Source of the DNA: an uncultured Eubacterium sp.
Lineage (GTDB): Bacteria; Bacillota; Clostridia; Oscillospirales; Acutalibacteraceae
Reading direction: 5' to 3'
Assembly: GCA_902462495.1 (NCBI GenBank)
Contig: CABQCC010000032.1
Location: 1 to 16,418, forward strand
Length of the DNA stretch: 16,418 nucleotides
The position numbers were made by a program, and so were the translations under genes. The stretch's first letter is position 1; every line of letters begins with the position of its first letter. Under the pieces are notes generated by a model. That model saw only the letters and a program-made list of their open reading frames with translations, had not been told where the DNA came from and made no database searches. Of the stretch, positions 1-7,010 are shown piece by piece.

Positions 1-574
1 CGTTCCAAAGGTCGTTACCCTCTCTTGAACGCTCACCGACACCTGTGAAGATGGAATAACCGCCGTGCTGAGTTGCAACATTGGTGATAAGTTCCTGAAT
101 AAGTACGGTTTTACCTACACCGGCACCGCCGAACAAACCGATTTTACCACCCTTTTGGTAAGGAGTAAGAAGGTCGATAACCTTGATACCTGTTTCCAAA
201 ATTTCTACTTCGTCCGATTGCTCGTCAAAGCTCGGAGCTTTACGGTGAATTGACCAGTGCTCCTCGTTATCCAAATTTTCCAAATCATCTATGGTTTCGC
301 CGACAACATTGAAAAGTCTGCCCAAAGTTTTTTCGCCGATAGGCACTTTGATTGAATCGCCTGTTGCGGCAACCTGCATATCCTTGTACAAGCCCTCAGA
401 AGCGGCAAGCATAATGCAACGAACTGTGTTTCCGCCGATATGCTGTGCAACTTCCATAACGGCACGCTTGCCGTCGTTTTCGACTTCGAGTGCTTCCTTG
501 ATTTTTGGAAGCTCGCCGTCAAACTGTACATCAACAACAGGTCCCATAACTTGTGTTATTTTACCGTAATTCAT
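1..574 (-). CDS. atpD: ATP synthase F1 subunit beta, N-terminal part (cut by window edge)
   Basis: This is the catalytic beta subunit of the F1 head, which binds nucleotide and makes ATP. The visible part is the first 191 codons, starting MNYGKITQVMGPVVDVQFDG, the usual beta N-terminal barrel. The Walker A loop GGAGVGKT is encoded near 109-131. It is followed by the conserved TVLIQELI and VGERSREGNDLW segments, after which the window ends. The start at 574 is supported by an AAAGG ribosome site 9 bases upstream. The gene lies 26 bases after the gamma stop codon, so it is cotranscribed with the rest of the atp operon. The remaining part and any epsilon gene lie outside the window. No oddity is seen in the visible part. 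Confidence 0.97.
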   Translation of the reverse strand, partial: MNYGKITQVMGPVVDVQFDGELPKIKEALEVENDGKRAVMEVAQHIGGNTVRCIMLAASEGLYKDMQVAATGDSIKVPIGEKTLGRLFNVVGETIDDLENLDNEEHWSIHRKAPSFDEQSDEVEILETGIKVIDLLTPYQKGGKIGLFGGAGVGKTVLIQELITNVATQHGGYSIFTGVGERSREGNDLWN

Positions 575-600
575 ACTATTATTACCTTTCTGAAAGGTTG

Positions 601-1497
601 TTATTGAGCCTCTTGAGCAGCGTGACTTGCGCCGCCGCAAACCTCACTGATTTCCTGTGTAATCGCTGCCTGTCGTGCTCTGTTAAACTGAATGGACAAA
701 TCTTTAATCATAGAATTGGCGCTGTCCGATGCGTTTTGCATTGCCATCATACGAGCGTTGTGCTCGCTGCAATAGCTCTCTACAAGTGCACCGTACACAA
801 AGCCTGCAATATAGCTTGGAGCAATAGAATCAAACGCAGTTTTTACATCAGGCATAAATACCGCATCATTGTAGTGCTCAACAAGTTCGTTGCTTTGCAT
901 ATTGATACTGCCCTTCTTCAACGGAAGAAGCTGAGTGCTGACCGCCTCAACCGTCATTGAATTGACCATTTTTGTATATACAACATGAACCTCGTCAATC
1001 TTTTTGTCAAGAAACATCGAAACGATTTTTTCGCTGATATGTCTTGCACGGTTAACAGTAGGATTTTGTGCCGCATATCTGAAATTAATGTCAATCGGAA
1101 TTTCCTTTTTTTCAAAGAAATGTCTGCCGAGCTGACCGACAACAAAAAGCATATTGTTGCATCCGTCATCAACTGTGCACTTCTCGGCAAGCTTGATAAC
1201 ATTGTGGTTATATGCACCTGCCAAGCCCTTATCGGCAGTAATTACAAGATATGCAACGATTCTGTCATCGCCGACTTTGTTTGGTCTTTCGTCAAAATAT
1301 ACCGAACCGACCTCCGGCGCAACATCCAAAATCTTTGCAAGACTGTCTTGAATCATAAAGAAATAAGGCTCTGTGTTTTTTAAATCTCTGCGGGCTTTTT
1401 GAAGTTTTGACGAGGACACCATATACATCGCATTTGTGATTTTCATAGTGTCCTTGATAGACTTTATTCTGCCCTGGATTTCTCTTGCATTAGCCAT
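601..1497 (-). CDS. atpG: ATP synthase F1 subunit gamma
   Basis: Gamma is the central rotor shaft that couples c-ring rotation to the three catalytic sites. The 298-residue protein has the expected N-terminal helix (MANAREIQGRIKSIKDTMKI) and the family's C-terminal helix (FNRARQAAITQEISEVCGGA), followed by a short tail SHAAQEAQ. I place the start at 1497, not at the further upstream start at 1521. The MANAREI start matches other gamma proteins and has a GGAAAGG ribosome site at about 1510-1504. With this start the gene overlaps the end of the delta-alpha gene by 8 bases, which suggests translational coupling. Length is normal for the family. Confidence 0.95.
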   Translation of the reverse strand: MANAREIQGRIKSIKDTMKITNAMYMVSSSKLQKARRDLKNTEPYFFMIQDSLAKILDVAPEVGSVYFDERPNKVGDDRIVAYLVITADKGLAGAYNHNVIKLAEKCTVDDGCNNMLFVVGQLGRHFFEKKEIPIDINFRYAAQNPTVNRARHISEKIVSMFLDKKIDEVHVVYTKMVNSMTVEAVSTQLLPLKKGSINMQSNELVEHYNDAVFMPDVKTAFDSIAPSYIAGFVYGALVESYCSEHNARMMAMQNASDSANSMIKDLSIQFNRARQAAITQEISEVCGGASHAAQEAQ

Positions 1498-3508
1498 TAT
1501 TTGCCTTTCCGAATTCATCAATCACATCGAGGATTGAAGCCTTCAAATCATCATCAAGCACCTTTTGAGTGTTGATTTCAGCAACAAGGTCGCTGTGATG
1601 ATTTTCAAAATATTCGAGCATTTCGCCCTGATAGCTCTTGATTTTGTCCTTTGGCACATCAACAAACTTCTTGCCGATTGCACCAACAAGAGTGATAACC
1701 TGCTGTGCAAGTGACATTGGGTGAGTAAGCGGTTGCTTAAGAAGTTCCATAAGACCCGAACCGTACTTAAGTTGCATCTTTGTGTCATCATCCAAATCAG
1801 AGGAGAACTGGGTGAACACTTCCATTTCTCTGAACTGTGCCAAATCAACACGAAGTGAGCCTGCTGCTTTCTTCATAGCCTTTGTTTGAGCCGCACCGCC
1901 GACACGGGATACGGAAAGACCGACATTAACCGCAGGTCTTTGACCTGAGAAGAAAAGGTCACTTTCGAGATAAATCTGACCGTCTGTAATTGAAATAACA
2001 TTTGTCGGGATGTATGCAGATACATCGCCTGCCTGAGTTTCGATGATAGGCAAGGCTGTGATTGAACCGCCACCAAGCTCGTCACTCAAACGGCTTGAAC
2101 GCTCAAGAAGTCTTGAGTGCAAATAGAATACATCGCCGGGGTAAGCCTCTCGTCCGGGCGGTCTGCCCAAAAGAAGAGAGATTGCACGATAAGCAACAGC
2201 GTGCTTGCTCAAATCGTCATACACGATGAGGCAATCCTTGCCCTTGTACATAAAGTATTCAGCCATAGCCGTTGCCGAATACGGAGAAATATATTGAAGT
2301 GAAGCCGCATCCGATGCTGTTGAGCACACAACGATTGTGTAATCCATAGCACCGTTCTTTTTGAGTGTGTTAACAAGTTTTGCAACAGTTGACGCTTTTT
2401 GACCGATGGCATTGTAAACACAGATTGTGTCCTTGCCCTTTTGGTTAATGATAGTGTCAATTGCAATAGATGTTTTACCTGTCTGACGGTCACCGATGAT
2501 AAGTTCACGCTGACCTCTGCCTATCGGGAACATAGAGTCGATAGCAAGAATACCTGTTTCCATCGGCTTTGAAACCGATTTTCTGTCAACGATTGACGGA
2601 GCCGGTTGCTCAACCAAACGGTAATCGCTCGCTTCGATATCTCCCAAGCCGTCAATTGGCTCGCCGAGAGCATTTACAACTCTGCCGACAAAATTGTCGC
2701 CTACCGGAACGCCTGCTTTTCTCTTTGTACGCTTAACCTTTGTGCCCTGCTCGATTTCGTCATCCGAACCAAAGAGGATACAGCCGATTGAGTCGTGGTT
2801 GATGTTTTGAACCATGCCCTTTGTGCCGTCCTCAAACACAACGATTTCGCCGTACATTGCATTGCCGAGTCCAACGATTGTTGCGATATTATCGCCAACC
2901 TTGACTACCTGACCGACTTCTTCGCCCTGAAGATTATCTTTGAAGGACTTAATATCCTTGCGCAAAACTTCAAGCACCTCTTTGTTGCTTCCAGTGCTTT
3001 CCTTGGCAGTACGAAGAATTTGCTCCTTGATAGTCTGCATCTTTGTTTTGAGAGAGAAGTCATACTCCTTGCCCTCAACGGCAATTACAAAACCACCAAC
3101 CAAAGACGCATCTTTTTTTATGTCAACAACAACATTTTCGCTCTTTGTTTCCTTACGAACGAAGTCCTCAATACCCTTGAGTTGCTTTTCGTCAGGAGGG
3201 TTGATGCAAGTTACTGTTGCATGAACGATATTCTTTTTTCTGTCACCTTCAACGATATATGCCTCAATAAGCTCCTCGAGGTCGCCGCATTGGCACTTCT
3301 CGGCAAGCTCGCCCAAAAATTCTCTTACGGACGGAGCAAACAAATCGTTGATTACCTGCTGTTTTTCCTCGGCAGGATAGTTTGGATTGTTGAGTGTTTC
3401 ACGAAGTTCCTCGCTGCTGTTGTACAATCTCAACGCATCTTCCAAGCTACCTACGCTGACTTGGTTTGAAAGCAGGTTTTGGATATATAAATCTTGATTT
3501 TTAATCAT
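1490..3508 (-). CDS. atpHA: ATP synthase delta-alpha fusion protein (subunits delta and alpha in one frame)
   Basis: One uninterrupted 672-residue frame carries two subunits that are normally separate. Residues 1-165 are the delta (OSCP-type) stalk subunit and end in the family's C-terminal motif around DASLVGGFVIAVEGKEYDFS (134-152). Residues from about 175 are alpha. The N-terminal helix (SNKEVLEVLRKDIKSF) aligns without gaps to the usual alpha start. Walker A GDRQTGKT is at 339-346, Walker B LIVYDD at 427-432, and the arginine finger SVSR at 532-535. Only about ten residues (RTAKESTGSN) link the halves, and no methionine occurs at the junction. The ATG overlaps the stop of the b-subunit gene by one base. 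Domain identities are certain. Whether the product stays fused is unknown, because the complex needs three alpha and one delta. A possible internal start is listed separately. The symbol atpHA is descriptive only. Confidence 0.93.
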   Translation of the reverse strand: MIKNQDLYIQNLLSNQVSVGSLEDALRLYNSSEELRETLNNPNYPAEEKQQVINDLFAPSVREFLGELAEKCQCGDLEELIEAYIVEGDRKKNIVHATVTCINPPDEKQLKGIEDFVRKETKSENVVVDIKKDASLVGGFVIAVEGKEYDFSLKTKMQTIKEQILRTAKESTGSNKEVLEVLRKDIKSFKDNLQGEEVGQVVKVGDNIATIVGLGNAMYGEIVVFEDGTKGMVQNINHDSIGCILFGSDDEIEQGTKVKRTKRKAGVPVGDNFVGRVVNALGEPIDGLGDIEASDYRLVEQPAPSIVDRKSVSKPMETGILAIDSMFPIGRGQRELIIGDRQTGKTSIAIDTIINQKGKDTICVYNAIGQKASTVAKLVNTLKKNGAMDYTIVVCSTASDAASLQYISPYSATAMAEYFMYKGKDCLIVYDDLSKHAVAYRAISLLLGRPPGREAYPGDVFYLHSRLLERSSRLSDELGGGSITALPIIETQAGDVSAYIPTNVISITDGQIYLESDLFFSGQRPAVNVGLSVSRVGGAAQTKAMKKAAGSLRVDLAQFREMEVFTQFSSDLDDDTKMQLKYGSGLMELLKQPLTHPMSLAQQVITLVGAIGKKFVDVPKDKIKSYQGEMLEYFENHHSDLVAEINTQKVLDDDLKASILDVIDEFGKANNG
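2963..2982 (-). promoter_or_regulatory. Possible internal ribosome site and TTG start for free alpha subunit
   Basis: Within the delta-alpha frame the coding strand reads AAGAGGTG at 2982-2975, one mismatch from the consensus AGGAGGTG. Nine bases later there is an in-frame TTG (2965-2963, Leu182). Starting here would give an alpha subunit of 491 residues that lacks only the first few residues of its usual N-terminal helix. An in-frame GTG at 2977-2975 (Val178) is an alternative but has a poorer upstream site. This is inference. The sequence is also simply codons for KEVLEVL, so chance similarity is possible. Confidence 0.3.
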
Positions 3509-3990
3509 TAATCTTCACTGCTTTCGTTTAAAAATTTGTCATAAATTTCTGCATCGGTTTTTGCGCTTACGCTTTCGCCGACAACCTTTTGTGCTGCCTC
3601 CATAGCAAGCTTTGCAAGCTCTTCCTTAACATCTCGACGGGCATTTTCGGTATCCAACTCGATTTGCTTTTGAGCGTCTTGCTTAAGCCTTGTGGCATCA
3701 TTATTTGCTTTGTCAAGGATTTTGTTATATTCAACCTTTGCCTTATCCCTTGCATCGGAAATAATTTCCTTTGCCTCGGTGTTGACATTTTTGATTTTAT
3801 CCTCATAATCAGCCATTTTTTCGTTTGCGGCGTTAACCGTATCTTCAGCCTCTTTGAACTGATTGTCAATCAATTCCTTTCTTGCCTGAAGTGTCTTTTT
3901 GATTGGCTTGATAAGGAAAAATCTCATCAAAAGATAAAATATAATCAGATTGAATATTGTCCAAAGCAAATTAAAATCAAACTTTAACAT
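3508..3990 (-). CDS. atpF: ATP synthase Fo subunit b
   Basis: Subunit b is the peripheral-stalk stator that ties the membrane part to delta and alpha. The 160-residue protein has one N-terminal membrane segment (about residues 5-27, NLLWTIFNLIIFYLLMRFFL). A conserved KP turn follows, then a long, highly charged helix (about 33-140) of the dimer-forming stalk type. Length is typical. An AAAGGA ribosome site precedes the start. The stop overlaps the start of the delta-alpha gene by one base, so the stalk protein and its direct binding partner are translationally coupled. Confidence 0.95.
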   Translation of the reverse strand: MLKFDFNLLWTIFNLIIFYLLMRFFLIKPIKKTLQARKELIDNQFKEAEDTVNAANEKMADYEDKIKNVNTEAKEIISDARDKAKVEYNKILDKANNDATRLKQDAQKQIELDTENARRDVKEELAKLAMEAAQKVVGESVSAKTDAEIYDKFLNESSED

Positions 3991-4026
3991 TTGTTAATTT
4001 CCTTTCAATCAATAATGAACGGCGAA

Positions 4027-4254
4027 CTATTTTACCATAAAGATAATCAAAATTGCACCAATCAAGCCGTAAATAGCTGTTGCCTCTGACAAAGCGGCAC
4101 CGAGAATAAGTGTTGTTTGAATTTTACCTGCCATTTCAGGCTGACGAGCCTGAGCTTCTACTGCCTTACCTGTTGCGATACCGATACCGATACCTGCACC
4201 GAGTCCACACAAAAGTGCAATACCTGCACCGATTGCGATAATTGATCCTGTCAT
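4027..4254 (-). CDS. atpE: ATP synthase Fo subunit c (proteolipid)
   Basis: Subunit c forms the membrane rotor ring that carries ions. The 75-residue protein is a two-helix hairpin with the glycine-rich first helix (GLGAGIGIGIATGK), the polar loop ARQPE at 36-40, and the second helix with the ion-binding glutamate Glu57 in LSEATAIYG. Where known sodium-type rings have Gln32 and Ser66 (Ilyobacter numbering), this protein has Ile24 and Ala58, which points to proton coupling (inference). A strong GGAGAT ribosome site stands six bases from the ATG, fitting the need for many copies per complex. Confidence 0.96.
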   Translation of the reverse strand: MTGSIIAIGAGIALLCGLGAGIGIGIATGKAVEAQARQPEMAGKIQTTLILGAALSEATAIYGLIGAILIIFMVK

Positions 4255-4293
4255 AATTTTATCTCCTTAAAATATAAATCGTTGTTTATGTGC

Positions 4294-5121
4294 TTAAGCC
4301 GCAGCTTTAGCTTCTTTTTTTGCTTGTTTTTTTGCCAATTTCTCGGCTTTCTTTTGTGCCTTACGCATTTTCTTTGCTTCCTTAGGCTCTTCTTCGGACT
4401 CCTCTACGGCTTCCTGAAGGTAAATAGCTGTCAAGAAACAGAAAATGTACGCTTGCAACAGTCCGTCAAACAAATCGAAGTAGAGGCTGAACACAGCCGG
4501 AAATCCGAATTTCATAAACGGAACCGCTTTGATTAACTCCATAATGGTAAATGCTGCGATAATGTTACCGAAAAGTCGCATACAAAGTGAAAGCGGCTTG
4601 GTGAACACTTCAAGAATATTGATAGGAGTTACAATCCACACAGGTTTTGTGAATTCCTTAAACCTGCCGAGGACACCCTTGTCCTTAAAGGCACAATATT
4701 CTACGAGCACGATTGTGGTAAGTGCCATTGCCGCAGTTACCTGCATACTTTTTGTAGGCGGCTTGAATCCCAGAAGTCCAATCATATTGGACACACCGAT
4801 GAACAAAGCCATACTCATAAGCCACGGAATGTATTTTTCCACTTTCGGACCCATTACGGTTTTGAAAAATGCTTCTGCCTTTTCATAGCACATTTCGAGT
4901 ATCATCTGACGCTTGGATATTTCGCCCTGAACCTTTAAGTTTCGGGTGAGGAATATAGCCAAAATTGTCACAGCGACAATAATAATCCAAGAAACAACCG
5001 TGCTCTCATCAAAGCCTACATGCACGCCCTTGATATCAAAGCCGAACACTTCGTCAATGTTGAGTTGCTTTTGGAGTTCTTCCTGCAAATTGACGCTCAT
5101 ACTAATAGGTGCTATTGTCAT
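4294..5121 (-). CDS. atpB: ATP synthase Fo subunit a, with charged C-terminal tail
   Basis: Subunit a forms the ion half-channels beside the c-ring. The 275-residue protein has several membrane helices and the essential arginine Arg182 in PLSLCMRLFGNIIA. The start at 5121 is chosen over earlier in-frame ATGs at 5142 and 5127 because GGAGG at 5133-5129 lies seven bases before it. The last helix ends near LTAIYLQEAV. A tail of about 37 residues follows, acidic first (EESEEEPKE) and then lysine/alanine-rich (KKMRKAQKKAEKLAKKQ). This tail is not usual for the family and should face the cytoplasm if the topology matches E. coli. This is the first gene of the operon, and no atpI-like gene precedes it in the window. 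Confidence 0.94.
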   Translation of the reverse strand: MTIAPISMSVNLQEELQKQLNIDEVFGFDIKGVHVGFDESTVVSWIIIVAVTILAIFLTRNLKVQGEISKRQMILEMCYEKAEAFFKTVMGPKVEKYIPWLMSMALFIGVSNMIGLLGFKPPTKSMQVTAAMALTTIVLVEYCAFKDKGVLGRFKEFTKPVWIVTPINILEVFTKPLSLCMRLFGNIIAAFTIMELIKAVPFMKFGFPAVFSLYFDLFDGLLQAYIFCFLTAIYLQEAVEESEEEPKEAKKMRKAQKKAEKLAKKQAKKEAKAAA

Positions 5122-5128
5122 CGTCATT

Positions 5129-5133
5129 CCTCC
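5129..5133 (-). promoter_or_regulatory. Ribosome site that sets the atpB start
   Basis: GGAGG on the minus strand is seven bases upstream of the ATG at 5121-5119. The in-frame ATG at 5127 directly abuts this site and the ATG at 5142 lies before it, so neither can use it. Confidence 0.75.
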
Positions 5134-5193
5134 ATTTCCCATATATTTGCAGGTTTGAAAAGATTGTTATTTTTTTCACCTGCTTTCACTCTC

Positions 5194-5222
5194 ATTATAA
5201 CTACGAAATTTGAATTTTGCAA
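5194..5222 (-). promoter_or_regulatory. Predicted promoter of the atp operon
   Basis: On the minus strand TTGCAA (5222-5217) and a perfect TATAAT (5199-5194) are separated by 17 bases, a sigma-A type arrangement. The predicted transcript would start near 5187, about 65 bases before atpB. Confidence 0.7.
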
Positions 5223-5401
5223 TACAGCTTTTTCATTTTTTTGACATTCATATGATAAAAATAACCAAGAAAAGTGAAGTAATTTTGTGCAACTTTATAC
5301 CTACCGTTAACATTCGCTTTACTCTCTGTATATAAGCTGTACTATACCACCATACTGAATGTAATATCTTTACAAAGAAGCAGGTTATTTTCAAAAATCG
5401 G

Positions 5402-5430
5402 TTTACTTTTTTGGAAATATCATTTATAAT
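5402..5430 (+). promoter_or_regulatory. Predicted promoter of proS
   Basis: TTTACT (5402-5407) and a perfect TATAAT (5425-5430) are separated by 17 bases. Transcription would start near 5437, giving a leader of about 45 bases that ends in the GGGAG ribosome site of proS. Confidence 0.75.
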
Positions 5431-5482
5431 AAAAGGCTGAAACGAATATATAATGTAAATAATATTATTATGGGAGATAGTT

Positions 5483-6925
5483 ATGGCAAATAATCAGAAA
5501 AAAATGGTTGATGACATCACATCAATGGATGTGGACTTTGCCAAGTGGTACACCGATGTGTGCAAAAAGGCAGAGCTTATCGAATACACAAGCGTTAAGG
5601 GCTGTATGGTAATCAGACCTTACGGCTATGCAATTTGGGAAAACATCCAAAGAATACTTGACGGAATGTTCAAGGCAACAGGTCACGAAAATGTTTGTAT
5701 GCCGATGTTCATCCCTGAATCATTGCTCCAAAAGGAAGCCGACCATGTTGAGGGCTTTGCGCCTGAATGTGCGTGGGTAACCTACGGCGGAAACGAAAAA
5801 CTTGAGGAGCGTCTTTGCGTTAGACCTACAAGTGAAACTCTTTTCTGCGAGCACTTCAAAAACATTGTTCACTCTCACAGAGATTTGCCTAAACTCTACA
5901 ATCAATGGGTATCTGTTGTAAGATGGGAAAAGACGACAAGACCGTTCCTCCGTTCAAGAGAATTTTTGTGGCAGGAGGGTCACACACTCCACGCAACACC
6001 TGAGGAGGCAATTGAGGAAACAGAAAAAATGCTTGGCATCTACACCAAGTTCTGCCAAGAGGATTTGGCTATGCCTGTTATCCAGGGTCAAAAGACAGAT
6101 AGCGACAAGTTTGCAGGTGCTGAAAGAACATACTGCATCGAGGCACTTATGCACGACGGCAAGGCACTTCAGGCAGGCACAAGCCACTACTTTGGCGACG
6201 GCTTTGCAAAGGCATTTGACATTCAGTTTGCAGACAAGAACAATCAGCTCCAATACCCACATCAAACATCTTGGGGTGTAACAACCCGTCTTATCGGCGC
6301 AATCATTATGACTCACGGTGACGACAACGGACTTGTTCTTCCGCCGGCTGTTGCACCGATTCAGGCAATTGTTATTCCTGTTGCACAGCACAAGGACGGC
6401 GTTCTTGATGCGGCAAACGAACTTTGCGACAGACTCAACAAGGTTTGCAGAGCAAAGATTGACGATTCAAACAACACTCCGGGCTGGAAGTTTGCGGAAT
6501 ACGAAATGAAGGGTGTTCCTGTAAGAATCGAACTCGGCCCAAGAGATATCGAAGCAGGTCAATGCGTTGTTGTTACCCGTCACAACAGAGAAAAGACAAT
6601 CGTTCCTCTTGACAAGATTGAAGAAGTTATCCTTGAAAAGCTTGAAGAAGTACGCAAGGGCATCTACGAAAAAGCTCTTGAAAACAGAGAACGCAGAACA
6701 TACATTGCACACAATATGGACGAAATCATTGCCGACCTTGAAAAGAACGGCGACGGCTTTGTAAAGGCTATGTGGTGCGGTGACGAGGCTTGCGAGGACA
6801 AGGTTAAGGAAGTTACCGGTGTCGGTTCTCGTTGCATTCCGCTTGACCAAGAGCACATTGATGACAAGTGCGTGTGCTGCGGCAAACCTGCCAAATGTAT
6901 GGTTTACTGGGGCAAGGCTTATTAA
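5483..6925 (+). CDS. proS: Prolyl-tRNA synthetase, type 3 (short, no editing insert)
   Basis: This enzyme charges tRNA-Pro with proline in the cytoplasm. The 480-residue protein has the class II synthetase motifs: motif 1 region around MPMFIPES (73-80), RPTSET (114-119), motif 2 RWEKTTRPFLRSREFLWQEGH (147-167), and motif 3 with TRLIGAIIMTHGDDNGLVLP (268-287). An anticodon-binding domain follows. The C-terminal domain is cysteine-rich (Cys432, 437, 463, 465, 466, 472) and ends in a tyrosine, as in the zinc-binding tail of archaeal/eukaryotic-type ProRS. The large editing insert of the E. coli-type enzyme is absent, as expected for type 3. The start has a GGGAG site six bases upstream. galE follows on the same strand 85 bases downstream. 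Confidence 0.96.
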   Translation: MANNQKKMVDDITSMDVDFAKWYTDVCKKAELIEYTSVKGCMVIRPYGYAIWENIQRILDGMFKATGHENVCMPMFIPESLLQKEADHVEGFAPECAWVTYGGNEKLEERLCVRPTSETLFCEHFKNIVHSHRDLPKLYNQWVSVVRWEKTTRPFLRSREFLWQEGHTLHATPEEAIEETEKMLGIYTKFCQEDLAMPVIQGQKTDSDKFAGAERTYCIEALMHDGKALQAGTSHYFGDGFAKAFDIQFADKNNQLQYPHQTSWGVTTRLIGAIIMTHGDDNGLVLPPAVAPIQAIVIPVAQHKDGVLDAANELCDRLNKVCRAKIDDSNNTPGWKFAEYEMKGVPVRIELGPRDIEAGQCVVVTRHNREKTIVPLDKIEEVILEKLEEVRKGIYEKALENRERRTYIAHNMDEIIADLEKNGDGFVKAMWCGDEACEDKVKEVTGVGSRCIPLDQEHIDDKCVCCGKPAKCMVYWGKAY

Positions 6926-6943
6926 TTTAGCAAAAACAAAAAC

Positions 6944-6971
6944 CGTCAGGGCGAAGCAAATCGCTCTGACG
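6944..6971 (+). other. Hairpin between proS and galE
   Basis: Arms CGTCAGGGCGA (6944-6954) and TCGCTCTGACG (6961-6971) form an 11-bp stem with one G-U pair and a six-base loop. On the plus strand no T-run follows, so it is not a standard terminator for proS. The A-rich stretch before it (6931-6942) would read as a T-run on the minus strand. It may be a processing or attenuation structure. Confidence 0.5.
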
Positions 6972-7010
6972 ATGAAATAATGTAACATATATTATTTAGG
7001 AGGCATTACT

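Larger units (their letters stand above)
5122..5482. other. Divergent spacer between the atp operon and proS
   Basis: This is a gene-free AT-rich stretch of about 360 bases. It holds the predicted atp promoter at 5222-5194 and the predicted proS promoter at 5402-5430. I see no convincing T-box, riboswitch or long hairpin. A further TTTACT...TACTAT pair near 5318-5345 on the plus strand could be a second, weaker promoter. A TTGACA at 5241-5246 has no good partner box. Confidence 0.6.

Noticed and set aside
1498..1521. Eight extra residues at the start of gamma (MMNSERQI)
   Set aside because: The MANAREI start at 1497 matches the family and has the ribosome site; the longer start lies deep in the alpha coding region.
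2795..3469. A 224-codon open frame on the plus strand opposite the delta-alpha gene
   Set aside because: It is antisense to a well-conserved gene, has no ribosome site or recognisable domain, and reflects codon bias of the real frame.
5122..5142. Longer atpB start at 5142
   Set aside because: The only good ribosome site (GGAGG, 5133-5129) is placed correctly for the ATG at 5121 and lies downstream of the 5142 start.
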